From the NCBI GenBank assembly GCA_017619635.1, contig JAFZRZ010000067.1, positions 1 through 64,000 on the forward strand: DNA of 64,000 nt. The letters are read 5' to 3'. The stretch comes from Lachnospiraceae bacterium. GTDB taxonomy: Bacteria; Bacillota; Clostridia; Lachnospirales; Lachnospiraceae. Below the pieces are notes generated by a model. It ran no database searches. It worked only from the letters and a program-made list of their open reading frames with translations, and was not told the DNA's origin. This document shows positions 12,346 through 20,237 of this stretch, in pieces (the stretch's first letter is position 1; each line of letters opens with the position of its first letter). The position numbers were made by a program, and so were the translations under genes.

Positions 12346-13393
12346 TAAGATATCCCTTCAAAAAAGTAAGCATCTTATCCATCTGCTCGTCAGTGCCCAT
12401 AGATATCCTTAAGTAATTGTCTATACGGGGCTTTTTAAAATATCTGACATAGATATTCTGAGCCTTTAAGGCCTCAAATATATCTGATGCAGCTTTTGAC
12501 TCATGCTTTGCAAATATAAAATTGGTCTTGGAATCAGCAAATGTGAATCCCAGATCCTTAAGTTCCTTTTTAACACGCTCTCTGGTAGCCACTGTCTTTT
12601 TTGTGATCTTCTTAAAGTATGCATCATCCTTTAAAGCGGCTGCCCCCACTGCTATGGTAAGCGGATTTAAAGTATATGAATTGAAGGAGAACTTTACGTC
12701 CTTAAGATAATCTATTATCTTCTTTTGACCGAATGCGACTCCTATCCTTATTCCTGCAAGAGCTCTTGACTTTGAGAAGGTCTGAACGACAACGAGGTTG
12801 TCATACCTGTCTGTAAGCCCAACTGCACTCTCTGCACCGAAATCAACGTAGGCCTCATCGACTATCACAACCCTGTCCTTATTAAAAGCAACGATCTCCT
12901 CTATATCATCAAGAGGCATCTGTGCACCTGTGGGCGCATTGGGATTTGCGATGATAACACCACCGTTATCACAGAGGTAATCGCTCTTTACTATATTGAA
13001 ATCATCATCGAGAGCCATCGTCTTATAGGGTATCTTGTAAAGATCTGCCCATACATCGTAAAAGCTGTAGGTTATGTCGGGGAACAGTACCGGCTTATCC
13101 GAATTAAAATATGTAAGGAAGCAAAGGGCTAACACATCATCAGAACCTATGCCCACAAATATCCTGTCCTCATCAAGGCCGTATGTTTTTGAAAGCTCGG
13201 ATACAAGAAGGGTGGCATTTGTATCGGGATACTTTCTTAAAATATCCGCATCAGCGTTTTTTATAGCTTCCTTTACAAGGGGTGAGGGCGCATAAGGGCT
13301 CTCATTGGTATTTAACTTTATAACGTCGTTGTTCTTTGGCTGCTCGCCCGGAACATACGGAACTACTTTTCTGATATTGTCTTCCCACTTCAT
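12338..13393 (-). CDS. hisC: Histidinol-phosphate aminotransferase
   Basis: A 351-residue PLP-dependent class I/II aminotransferase. It begins with the KLNTNESPYAPSPLV substrate-entry motif, and the PLP lysine lies in TFSKSRALAGIRIG. Other PLP contacts are NPNAPTG and VDEAYVDF. The family also includes related aromatic or phosphonate aminotransferases, but the N-terminal NTNESPY and overall length fit HisC. No other his gene is nearby, so the assignment comes from sequence, not context. CAGGAG lies upstream of the start. Confidence 0.88.
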   Translation of the reverse strand: MKWEDNIRKVVPYVPGEQPKNNDVIKLNTNESPYAPSPLVKEAIKNADADILRKYPDTNATLLVSELSKTYGLDEDRIFVGIGSDDVLALCFLTYFNSDKPVLFPDITYSFYDVWADLYKIPYKTMALDDDFNIVKSDYLCDNGGVIIANPNAPTGAQMPLDDIEEIVAFNKDRVVIVDEAYVDFGAESAVGLTDRYDNLVVVQTFSKSRALAGIRIGVAFGQKKIIDYLKDVKFSFNSYTLNPLTIAVGAAALKDDAYFKKITKKTVATRERVKKELKDLGFTFADSKTNFIFAKHESKAASDIFEALKAQNIYVRYFKKPRIDNYLRISMGTDEQMDKMLTFLKGYLNG

Positions 13394-13474
13394 ATATATA
13401 GTAATCTCCTGATCCTTTAGATTTACTGCACGTAAATTATAACTTTAAACCTATTTATTGACAACAAGCATAAA

Positions 13475-14428
13475 CTATCTGTAATCAACCACGGATCCGT
13501 AAAAAGAATCCGTTATATACTCCTCCACCTCTTCACTGTTTAGAGCCTTTGAGAGCTCCTTTATCTTCTGGTTGCTGTCTTTTCCCTTGTTTGTGACAAG
13601 ACAGATGGAGAACATGTCTATGATGCCTGAGTTGCGGTTCTCATCTCCAAGAGAGGTTGCAGGATCGATGCCTGAAAGGATCGCATGATTGTAATCACTC
13701 ACTATCAGGCTGTAAGAGGCTGCATCGGGCCATCCCGCAGAAAGATCGACCTCTTCAAGACTTATCCCGTAGGGATCTTCAGTGACATCCTCCATGGATG
13801 CCTGATAATATGCACCTTCCTTAAGAGTGATGAGTCCCTTCTGTTCAAGAAGGTATAACACTCTTGCCTTGTTTACATCACCTGCAGGGATCGCGATCTT
13901 AACAGGTCTCTTTAACTCACTTAAGTCTGTGACTGTACCGGGAAATACCGCCAGAGGTTCATAATAGAGTTTTTCCACTTCTGTAAGTTCACTCGAGTTC
14001 TTCTTATTATAGCTGTCAAGGAAAACGCCGTTCTCATACAGGCATGCATCAACGTCTCCCGAGAGCACAAGACTGTTTGGCTCACTGTAATCCTGACATG
14101 TTATTATATCCACCCTGTATCCGCTGTATGATAACTTCTCATCCGCTTTTTTAAGGATATCCGCTGCAGGTGAGCCCATGACTGCCACCTTTATCGGTGT
14201 CCTGGAATCATCCTGGGCAGTCTGTTCAGTTTCAGCAGGTTTTGTTTCCTCTGTCACGGGTGACTGCTTAATCTGATCTATCTGCTCAATCTCAACTCCG
14301 ACAAACTCACCGCTTTGAGTCTGATCGGTACCGGAAACTTCCGTGCCGGCATCAGAACCGCCGCATCCCGATATCATAAATACAAATACAAGTGCTATAA
14401 ATAGGTTTCTCTTCTTCATATAAAGCAT
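13475..14428 (-). CDS. NlpA/MetQ-family substrate-binding lipoprotein
   Basis: A lipoprotein of about 317 residues. The N-terminus is basic, then hydrophobic, ending in a clear lipobox (FMISGCGG), so it is probably anchored to the outer face of the membrane by the lipidated cysteine. A Thr/Glu/Gln-rich linker of about 50 residues follows. The rest has the NlpA fold: KVAVMGSPAADILKKADEKL, YEPLAVFPG and KIAIPAGDVNKARVLYLLE. NlpA proteins such as MetQ bind methionine for MetNI transporters, but no metN or metI is in the window. The start at 14428 has AAAGG at short spacing; 14419 is the alternative. Confidence 0.8.
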   Translation of the reverse strand: MLYMKKRNLFIALVFVFMISGCGGSDAGTEVSGTDQTQSGEFVGVEIEQIDQIKQSPVTEETKPAETEQTAQDDSRTPIKVAVMGSPAADILKKADEKLSYSGYRVDIITCQDYSEPNSLVLSGDVDACLYENGVFLDSYNKKNSSELTEVEKLYYEPLAVFPGTVTDLSELKRPVKIAIPAGDVNKARVLYLLEQKGLITLKEGAYYQASMEDVTEDPYGISLEEVDLSAGWPDAASYSLIVSDYNHAILSGIDPATSLGDENRNSGIIDMFSICLVTNKGKDSNQKIKELSKALNSEEVEEYITDSFYGSVVDYR

Positions 14429-14478
14429 GTTGCCTTTCTTACTTTCACAATGAAACATATTCTAACATATAAAAGCAT

Positions 14479-14515
14479 CATTGCTCAAGTCACATCTATT
14501 AAATCATGATTTAAT
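14479..14515 (-). promoter_or_regulatory. 18-bp perfect palindrome upstream of the NlpA-like gene
   Basis: ATTAAATCATGATTTAAT at 14498-14515 is a perfect 18-bp palindrome. On the minus strand it is followed by TTGAGC and, 18 bases on, TAGAAT, a plausible promoter leading into the lipoprotein gene. The position, just upstream of the -35, fits an operator or activator site. The binding protein is unknown. Confidence 0.5.
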
Positions 14516-14560
14516 CCGTTTATTTTGGTCCGTATTTGTGTTTTAAGACCTGTTTTTGAA

Positions 14561-14700
14561 TATAATAGCTGTTGTTCTTTATTGAGCCTCCTGCAGGCGC
14601 TTTCATCCTGCAGGCTGCCTGAAAGCCTTGAGATCACGCGATTTTTGCAAGAAAGGGTTAAAATTTGCTTGCAGGAATTCTTGCAAACGCCATTTTTTGT
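14561..14700 (+). ncRNA. Candidate structured small RNA in a 520-base gap
   Basis: The gap between the NlpA-like gene and clpX has no convincing ORF but does contain a coherent plus-strand unit. TATAAT at 14561-14566 could start a transcript near 14573. A hairpin follows (GGCGCTTTCA at 14596-14605 with TGAAAGCC at 14620-14627). A second stem of 13 bp with a 3-base bulge (14638-14653 with 14678-14690) then runs into CATTTTTTG, an intrinsic-terminator arrangement. I recognise no Rfam family, and the -35 is weak, so this is a prediction only. Confidence 0.35.
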
Positions 14701-14941
14701 TGTTTACATAACTCATAATCTTGCAAGATGATTTCAAATGATCATTTTTATGCCTGATTTTTGCTTTGTATCAACATGTTGAGATGTCATTTTTTATCAT
14801 ACCAGATATTGAGTTGTTATCGGGCCGTTTTTGATAAATCTGTATCAATCTTTCAATTCATGTTTTAGCAATCAGCTGTTTTCTCTTGCAATTATGTCAG
14901 GGTGTGATCCACCTGCACAACATCTTGTATAAACGTTTTGA
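14701..14941. other. AT-rich intergenic stretch without a recognisable gene
   Basis: This remainder of the gap has no ORF with a ribosome binding site. It contains ATCTTGCAAGAT near 14718-14729 and another CTTGCAA at about 14884-14890, part of a small set of CTTGCAA motifs in this gap. No riboswitch signature was found on either strand. Confidence 0.5.
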
Positions 14942-14942
14942 T

Positions 14943-14972
14943 AAAAAATGCAGGCTTCATATCAAAGCCTGC
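14943..14972 (-). terminator. Intrinsic terminator downstream of clpX
   Basis: An 8-bp perfect stem (GCAGGCTT at 14950-14957 with AAGCCTGC at 14965-14972) is followed on the minus strand by ATTTTTTAT. It lies about 45 bases past the clpX stop and closes the minus-strand unit that contains htrA and clpX. Confidence 0.8.
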
Positions 14973-15016
14973 CATTCTTTATTGTGATGCCTAAATTATG
15001 TTTTATCAAAAAAACA

Positions 15017-16636
15017 TCATTCTTTTGCTTCAATACTGTTCATCTCATCCATCTCTTCAAAGGAAACACCCGACTGGTTCCTGATATCTATGATGGGACC
15101 GCCTGTACCTTTTATGTAGTCACCTGTTATGACCACTCTGCCGATATTGTCATCCTTTGGTATCTCATACATTATATCGAGCATGAACTCTTCTATGATG
15201 GATCTTAATGCTCTAGCACCGGTCTCCTTTTCGAGTGCCTTTTCTGCTATGGCCTCAAGCGCACTGTCGTCAAACTCAAGCTTGACCTCATCAAGCTCTA
15301 AAAGCTTACTGTACTGCTTAAGGATCGCGTTCTTGGGCTCTTTTAATATCTTTACGAGCATTTCCTTGGTAAGACCCTGAAGCGTATAGATAACGGGCAG
15401 TCTTCCGAGAAACTCCGGTATCATTCCAAACTTCTTAAGATCCTCTACGGTTACCTTCTCAAGTATGTTCTTATCCTTATCAAACTTATCCTTGAGCTCT
15501 GCACCGTATCCGATGGATGTGGTCTTATGCAGCCTCTGCTTTATTATCTCCTCAAGATCGGGGAATGCTCCGCCGCATATAAAGAGGATATTGCGTGTAT
15601 TTACGGTCGTTAACGGCACCATGGCATTCTTGCTCATCGCACCTACCGGAACCTCGACATCAGCACCCTCTAGCAGTCTTAGGAGGCCCTGCTGAACGGA
15701 TTCACCGCTGACATCTCTCGAGTTGTTGTTCTTTTTCTTTGCTATCTTGTCTATCTCATCGATAAAGACGATACCCATCTCGGCTCTGTCCACATCGTTG
15801 TCGGCTGCTGCGAGTAACTTTGAGATAACGCTTTCAATGTCATCGCCTATGTAGCCAGCCTCTGTAAGGGATGTGGCATCGGCTATGGCAAGCGGAACAT
15901 CAAGAAGTCTTGCAAGAGTCTTTACAAGATATGTCTTACCGCTTCCTGTAGGACCGATCATGAGCATGTTTGACTTCTCAATCTCTATATCATCCATTGT
16001 GCCTGTTGCAACCCTCTTATAGTGGTTGTATACAGCAACGGAGATGACCTTCTTTGCATGCTCCTGGCCTATAACGTACTCATCGAGCTTCGCCTTTATC
16101 TTATGGGGGCTTGGAACGTTCTTAAGATCGATTATGGGCTTTTTCTCGCCTGTCTGCTTTCTTACACGCGAACGCTGTGCCATTCCGCCTCCCGCAAGGT
16201 CTGCGAGGTTAAGGAAGCTTATGTTTGGCATGCCTCTGAAATACTTCTCAAACTTTATCGAAGCATCCTGGGGGCCTTTTTCCTTCTTATCCTCCTTGTC
16301 AGGATCGTTTGAAGGCTTATCAGGATCTGCAGTTATGGTCACATCAACAGTGATCCCCTCATCCTTGTTTTCGCCTTCAGGCTTGTTTTCCTGTAGCTTG
16401 TCCTCATTATCATGTGTCTTTGTTTCTGCAGGCTCTGTAGTGAAACTAAAGCCCGGGAAGCCCTCAAAAAGCTTATCCAGACCCATATTTCTTATCATGT
16501 CATAGGATCTGTTCATGCAGTCCTGACAGACGCACAAATTGCCGGGCAGTTTTATCATCTGCCCGGCCTTACTTTCTGTGCGATGACACATCATACATAC
16601 TTCTTCGTAGTTGCCGTTGTTGTTATTATTCTCCAT
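15017..16636 (-). CDS. clpX: ClpX-type AAA+ unfoldase with acidic insert
   Basis: A 539-residue ATPase that should unfold proteins for the ClpP protease. The N-terminal zinc finger has C14/C17 and C37/C40. Walker A is GPTGSGKT at 228-235, Walker B is FIDEIDK, and the pore loop is GYIG (usually GYVG). SIGYGAEL carries an IGY in place of the IGF loop that docks on ClpP. It is longer than the usual 410-430 residues because of a charged low-complexity segment (about 65-150) between the zinc finger and the ATPase. The start codon lies three bases after the htrA stop, so translation is probably coupled. No clpP is in the window. Confidence 0.9.
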   Translation of the reverse strand: MENNNNNGNYEEVCMMCHRTESKAGQMIKLPGNLCVCQDCMNRSYDMIRNMGLDKLFEGFPGFSFTTEPAETKTHDNEDKLQENKPEGENKDEGITVDVTITADPDKPSNDPDKEDKKEKGPQDASIKFEKYFRGMPNISFLNLADLAGGGMAQRSRVRKQTGEKKPIIDLKNVPSPHKIKAKLDEYVIGQEHAKKVISVAVYNHYKRVATGTMDDIEIEKSNMLMIGPTGSGKTYLVKTLARLLDVPLAIADATSLTEAGYIGDDIESVISKLLAAADNDVDRAEMGIVFIDEIDKIAKKKNNNSRDVSGESVQQGLLRLLEGADVEVPVGAMSKNAMVPLTTVNTRNILFICGGAFPDLEEIIKQRLHKTTSIGYGAELKDKFDKDKNILEKVTVEDLKKFGMIPEFLGRLPVIYTLQGLTKEMLVKILKEPKNAILKQYSKLLELDEVKLEFDDSALEAIAEKALEKETGARALRSIIEEFMLDIMYEIPKDDNIGRVVITGDYIKGTGGPIIDIRNQSGVSFEEMDEMNSIEAKE

Positions 16637-16639
16637 GTC

Positions 16640-18034
16640 TTATTCGGAAGGCAGCTTATCTCTGCCAACAAGTTCCAGTTCTACAGTCTGTGACTGGTAT
16701 TCACCGGACTCATCCGACCTTTCTATTGTTATCTCCACAGTCTCACCCTCTTCATAGTAAGCAAGGTTCTCCTGCAGATTTTCCATACTCTTTATGGTGG
16801 TTCCCTCGAGCTTTGTGATCACATCGCCCTTACGAAGTCCTGCGCTCTCTGCTCCTGTGCCTTCATATACCTCGTATACGTAAACACCTTCCGGAAATCC
16901 GTAGATCTCTGACATCTCTGAAGACACGCCTCTTCCTGATATTCCGAGATATCCTCTGTTGTCCTCGGATACAGCTGCTTTTGTCTTCTTTGTCTTAAGG
17001 TTATCTATTATGGGAAGTGCCTTTGAGATGGGGATCGCATATCCCATGCCTTCTACAGCACTGCCGCCGATCTTGTTTGAGTTGATGCCTATAACCTGGC
17101 CTTTTACATTAAGAAGTGCGCCGCCTGAGTTACCGGGATTTATAGCTGCATCTGTCTGTATGAAGCCCTGTGAGAACTCACCTGCCTCAACCTCGAGCTC
17201 GCGGTCAAGTGCGGATATGACACCGGTAGTTACGGATTGTCCGTATCCGAGAGCATTACCTATTGCTATGGCAGGCTCACCAACCTTTAATTCATCTGAA
17301 TCACCAAGTTCTGCTATTGCGATGGCATCCTTTGTGCTGCCCTTTAACGAATCCTTCTGAACAGCTATTACTGCGATATCCATATCGGCATCGGCACCTT
17401 TTACGTTTGCATCTGCTTCCTCACCGTCTATGAACTTAACTGAAAGCTTGTCTGCATCATCTATTACGTGATTGTTTGTTGCTATCAAAAGCTCTGTGTC
17501 GTTCTCACCGATTATTATACCGGATCCGCTCGCTTCAGCCTCTTCGCTGTATTCCTGTCCCCAGAAATTTGCTGTTGCTGTATAGCTGTTCTTTATAGAT
17601 ACAACACTGGGCATAACCTTTTCTACAACATCCGTCACATCTGTGACAACCGCATGAACCTCACCTGAAGATGATATCGTTCCTATAACGCTGTCCTCAT
17701 CTCCGGATCTGTCCTTTTCCCTGTTGATCCTGTTGATGATGTCTCTCTCTATCTGAGTCTTGTATGTCTCCATATCAAATGACTCGGCAGCTGCCTCTTT
17801 ATCATCACCCTTGGGTGCGTAATAATTTACGATACCAAAAGCCGCCGCTGCACACAGACCGAACACCAGGCCCGAAACGATAAGAAGAGCCAGTCTTCCA
17901 AAGAATCTTCCGACTTTGCCTGAACCTTTCTTCTTTTGCTTTACAGGCTGGTTTGAAGTTACCTGTGGCTCTATATTTGAAGCGGAGTCGTTTCTTGCAT
18001 ATTCATTTTCGCTGTTATTATAGTAGTTTTCCAT
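16640..18034 (-). CDS. HtrA/DegP-like membrane-anchored serine protease with PDZ domain
   Basis: A 464-residue envelope quality-control protease. A basic cytoplasmic N-terminus (KQKKKGSGK) precedes one transmembrane helix (about 47-70), so the catalytic part faces outward. The trypsin-like triad is visible: His189 in TNNHV, Asp219 in DMDIAV and Ser303 in GNSGGALL. One PDZ domain follows (about 365-455, with GYLGI and GLRKGDVI). AGGAGG stands upstream. It is followed directly by clpX, so external and internal proteolysis genes share one unit here. Confidence 0.93.
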   Translation of the reverse strand: MENYYNNSENEYARNDSASNIEPQVTSNQPVKQKKKGSGKVGRFFGRLALLIVSGLVFGLCAAAAFGIVNYYAPKGDDKEAAAESFDMETYKTQIERDIINRINREKDRSGDEDSVIGTISSSGEVHAVVTDVTDVVEKVMPSVVSIKNSYTATANFWGQEYSEEAEASGSGIIIGENDTELLIATNNHVIDDADKLSVKFIDGEEADANVKGADADMDIAVIAVQKDSLKGSTKDAIAIAELGDSDELKVGEPAIAIGNALGYGQSVTTGVISALDRELEVEAGEFSQGFIQTDAAINPGNSGGALLNVKGQVIGINSNKIGGSAVEGMGYAIPISKALPIIDNLKTKKTKAAVSEDNRGYLGISGRGVSSEMSEIYGFPEGVYVYEVYEGTGAESAGLRKGDVITKLEGTTIKSMENLQENLAYYEEGETVEITIERSDESGEYQSQTVELELVGRDKLPSE

Positions 18035-18116
18035 AATACTTACCTCCTATATTTCTTTCATCTGTTTACAGAATAGTAAGCAATTGTGACGAATCTGTGT
18101 TTAAAGTATATCAATT

Positions 18117-19043
18117 TTATGAAATGAAATAATCTTTGTTTGTCGTAAAACTCTTTACCATGCCTTTGGGGAGGGACTTATATGCGCAGCCAAGTTTAAA
18201 GCCCAGATACTTGCATGCCGTATGCCATATATACACAAAAGCTGACAGGAAATGAGCCTTTTTTACAAGGCTTTTTAACACGCTTTTTACCATCCTCATG
18301 CCCTCACCGTCCTGTTTTACGTTTGCAAACACTTCCGGGTACTGGGCGTGGCTTACTCCGTTATCGAAGTTACGCTTAAACTGCTGTATGCCGCTGTATT
18401 CATGCGAATGATATACACAGGCATCTGCTGTGTAGCTTATGTGATATCCGTGCTTTAAAACGCCGGATGCATAGATCATGTCCTCATTGAACAGTGTCTT
18501 ATCGACAAAGCCTCCGAGCATGTCAAATATCTTCTTATTATAGGCACAGCATACATTGCTGCAAAAGAAAGCCTTTATCTGAAGCTTTTCAATGTCATCT
18601 GCAGTCTTGATCCTGCTTACGTCAGGATAATTGAACTGTCTGGTGAGCTTTTCTGTCACAGAGCTGTTCTCAAAAGCAAGCTGTCTTGCATAGCTTACGG
18701 CAATTCTTTCATCCTCGAGTGGCTTTATGAGGTTTTCTATGAGCTTATCATCTGCAGGGATAGCATCCATCGTCATCACGATGCATATATCCGCATCTGA
18801 TCTTTTCATTGCCTCGTTTCTGGTCTTTCCGTGGTCAAACTCTGATTTTTCAACATGAAAGACCTCAGTCTTTTTGAGACATTCCTTATCGGGATACTTC
18901 TTAACAAAGCTGTCCCAGTACGAGCTTTCGGTGTTCGCAACTATTATCCTGTCAGGTATAATGCTCTGGGCCAAAAGCATATCGAGAAGCTCTATAAAGC
19001 CTTTATCCGGCTTATATGTGGGTATAATCACATCTATCTTCAT
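18117..19043 (-). CDS. Family 2 glycosyltransferase, rhamnosyltransferase-like
   Basis: A 308-residue GT-A-fold transferase with N-terminal VIIPTYKPDKGF. The DxD-type position is taken by TMDAIPAD, and FNEDMIYA carries the usual acidic catalytic residue. The sequence FDHGKTRNEAM is characteristic of bacterial rhamnosyltransferases of the RfbF/RgpB kind. No transmembrane segment is clear. It follows the LCP gene in the polysaccharide locus and probably adds a sugar to the lipid-linked glycan; donor and acceptor are inference. Confidence 0.85.
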   Translation of the reverse strand: MKIDVIIPTYKPDKGFIELLDMLLAQSIIPDRIIVANTESSYWDSFVKKYPDKECLKKTEVFHVEKSEFDHGKTRNEAMKRSDADICIVMTMDAIPADDKLIENLIKPLEDERIAVSYARQLAFENSSVTEKLTRQFNYPDVSRIKTADDIEKLQIKAFFCSNVCCAYNKKIFDMLGGFVDKTLFNEDMIYASGVLKHGYHISYTADACVYHSHEYSGIQQFKRNFDNGVSHAQYPEVFANVKQDGEGMRMVKSVLKSLVKKAHFLSAFVYIWHTACKYLGFKLGCAYKSLPKGMVKSFTTNKDYFIS

Positions 19044-19062
19044 ATCCCGCCTAAATTATTTA

Positions 19063-19085
19063 AAGCCCCCTCTCTCAGGGGGCTT
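19063..19085 (-). terminator. Hairpin between the LCP gene and the GT2 gene
   Basis: A 9-bp GC-rich stem (AAGCCCCCT with AGGGGGCTT, 5-base loop) lies 20 bases upstream of the GT2 start. On the minus strand it is followed by TAAATAATTT, a weak U-run. It may partly terminate transcription or attenuate expression of the downstream genes. Confidence 0.4.
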
Positions 19086-19099
19086 CAAATTATCATATG

Positions 19100-20203
19100 T
19101 TATCTTCCTGTATCCGATGATACCTTCTGACTGTATTGCTGAACCTGAGCCGATACCTGATATGCCTCATCATCAAACAAGAACTTATGAAGTAAGGCAA
19201 CGTTCTCATCAAGATGAACAGGTATTACGCAGCTTCCCTTGCTTCCTACCGTACCCGTGCTTCTGTTAGACTCAAACGGGAATCCGTCGCTTCCTGTTAT
19301 ATTGTACTTTGTCACATTTCCAAGCATTGCCTGCATCTCGCCCACATCTAGGGATGTAGCGACATTCGGAAGGGCTGCGTCCAATATTTTGTTAAGAGTT
19401 GCGGCATCCGTCTTCTTGCACTCATCCATTACAGCCGCCAGTACGGTACGCTGTCTCTGAGCTCTCATGAAGTCGTCTCCGACATATCTTATACGACAGT
19501 ATGCGGTTGCCTGAAGACCGTTTAACTTCTGCAGACCGGGTTCTCTTACTGCTATGTAATCAACACCCTCGGTAGCCGTGAATGTCTTCTGATCCGTGGT
19601 CTTACCAACCATGCTTATCTGATAGTTGTTAAGATGGACTATCTCATTTTGCTGAACGTCGATATATACACCGCCGAGTGCATCGATAGTCTGGATAAGA
19701 CCCTCAAATCCGACTGTAACGTAGTCTGTGATGTTAAGGTCCATGTTCATGTTGAGCATGTTGATGGCCTGTTCCGGACCACCCTTAGCATATGCTGAGT
19801 TACACTTGTTATACGAATCGTTACCAAGGTTTAAATAGGTGTCTCTGTATACGGAACAAAGTCTTATATCTCCCGTATCATTATTGATGGAAGCTATGAT
19901 GATGGTATCGGATCTTGTTCCCTTACCTAAACTTCCCTCTCTTGAGTCAACACCGAAAAGTGCGATGTTCCTGTAGCCTTTAAGAACAACACTGTCAACG
20001 ACATTATCGTTCATCTTGGCTTTGATCTCTTCCTCATCGATCCTTACTTTTGTTACTTTCTCTGTCTTTGTTACGCCGTAGACAACTACGACCAAAAGAG
20101 CGAGAACAAAGAACTCCGTGATCAGAAGAAGAATCTTGTTTCTCTTTTTCTTTGCGCGCTTTTTAGCCATTGCGCGTCTCTTTGCGGCTTGCGATGTAGC
20201 CAT
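19100..20203 (-). CDS. LytR-CpsA-Psr (LCP) family glycopolymer ligase
   Basis: A 367-residue membrane protein. A very basic N-terminus (KKRAKKKRNK) precedes one helix (about 28-46), and the LCP domain is outside. Family signatures are NIALFGVDSREG, TRSDTIIIASI, SVYRDTYLN, and RIRYVGDDFMRAQRQR with its polyprenyl-phosphate-binding arginines. LCP enzymes move teichoic acids or capsules from undecaprenyl carriers to peptidoglycan. It sits 34 bases downstream of the initiating sugar-phosphate transferase gene, which supports a role in anchoring the glycan of this locus. GGAGAG precedes the start. Confidence 0.93.
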   Translation of the reverse strand: MATSQAAKRRAMAKKRAKKKRNKILLLITEFFVLALLVVVVYGVTKTEKVTKVRIDEEEIKAKMNDNVVDSVVLKGYRNIALFGVDSREGSLGKGTRSDTIIIASINNDTGDIRLCSVYRDTYLNLGNDSYNKCNSAYAKGGPEQAINMLNMNMDLNITDYVTVGFEGLIQTIDALGGVYIDVQQNEIVHLNNYQISMVGKTTDQKTFTATEGVDYIAVREPGLQKLNGLQATAYCRIRYVGDDFMRAQRQRTVLAAVMDECKKTDAATLNKILDAALPNVATSLDVGEMQAMLGNVTKYNITGSDGFPFESNRSTGTVGSKGSCVIPVHLDENVALLHKFLFDDEAYQVSAQVQQYSQKVSSDTGR

Positions 20204-20237
20204 GATTATATACTCTCCATTCTTTTACATATATAAC

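Noticed and set aside
14525..14731. 68-codon plus-strand frame in the NlpA-clpX gap
   Set aside because: No ribosome binding site, no protein-like composition, and it runs through both hairpins of the candidate RNA.
14429..14949. SAM riboswitch or T-box before the MetQ-like gene
   Set aside because: No T-box specifier/antiterminator sequence and no conserved SAM-I core could be found on the minus strand.
16026..16505. 159-codon plus-strand frame opposite clpX
   Set aside because: Codon content reflects the antisense of the acidic insert and the AAA+ domain; no start signal.
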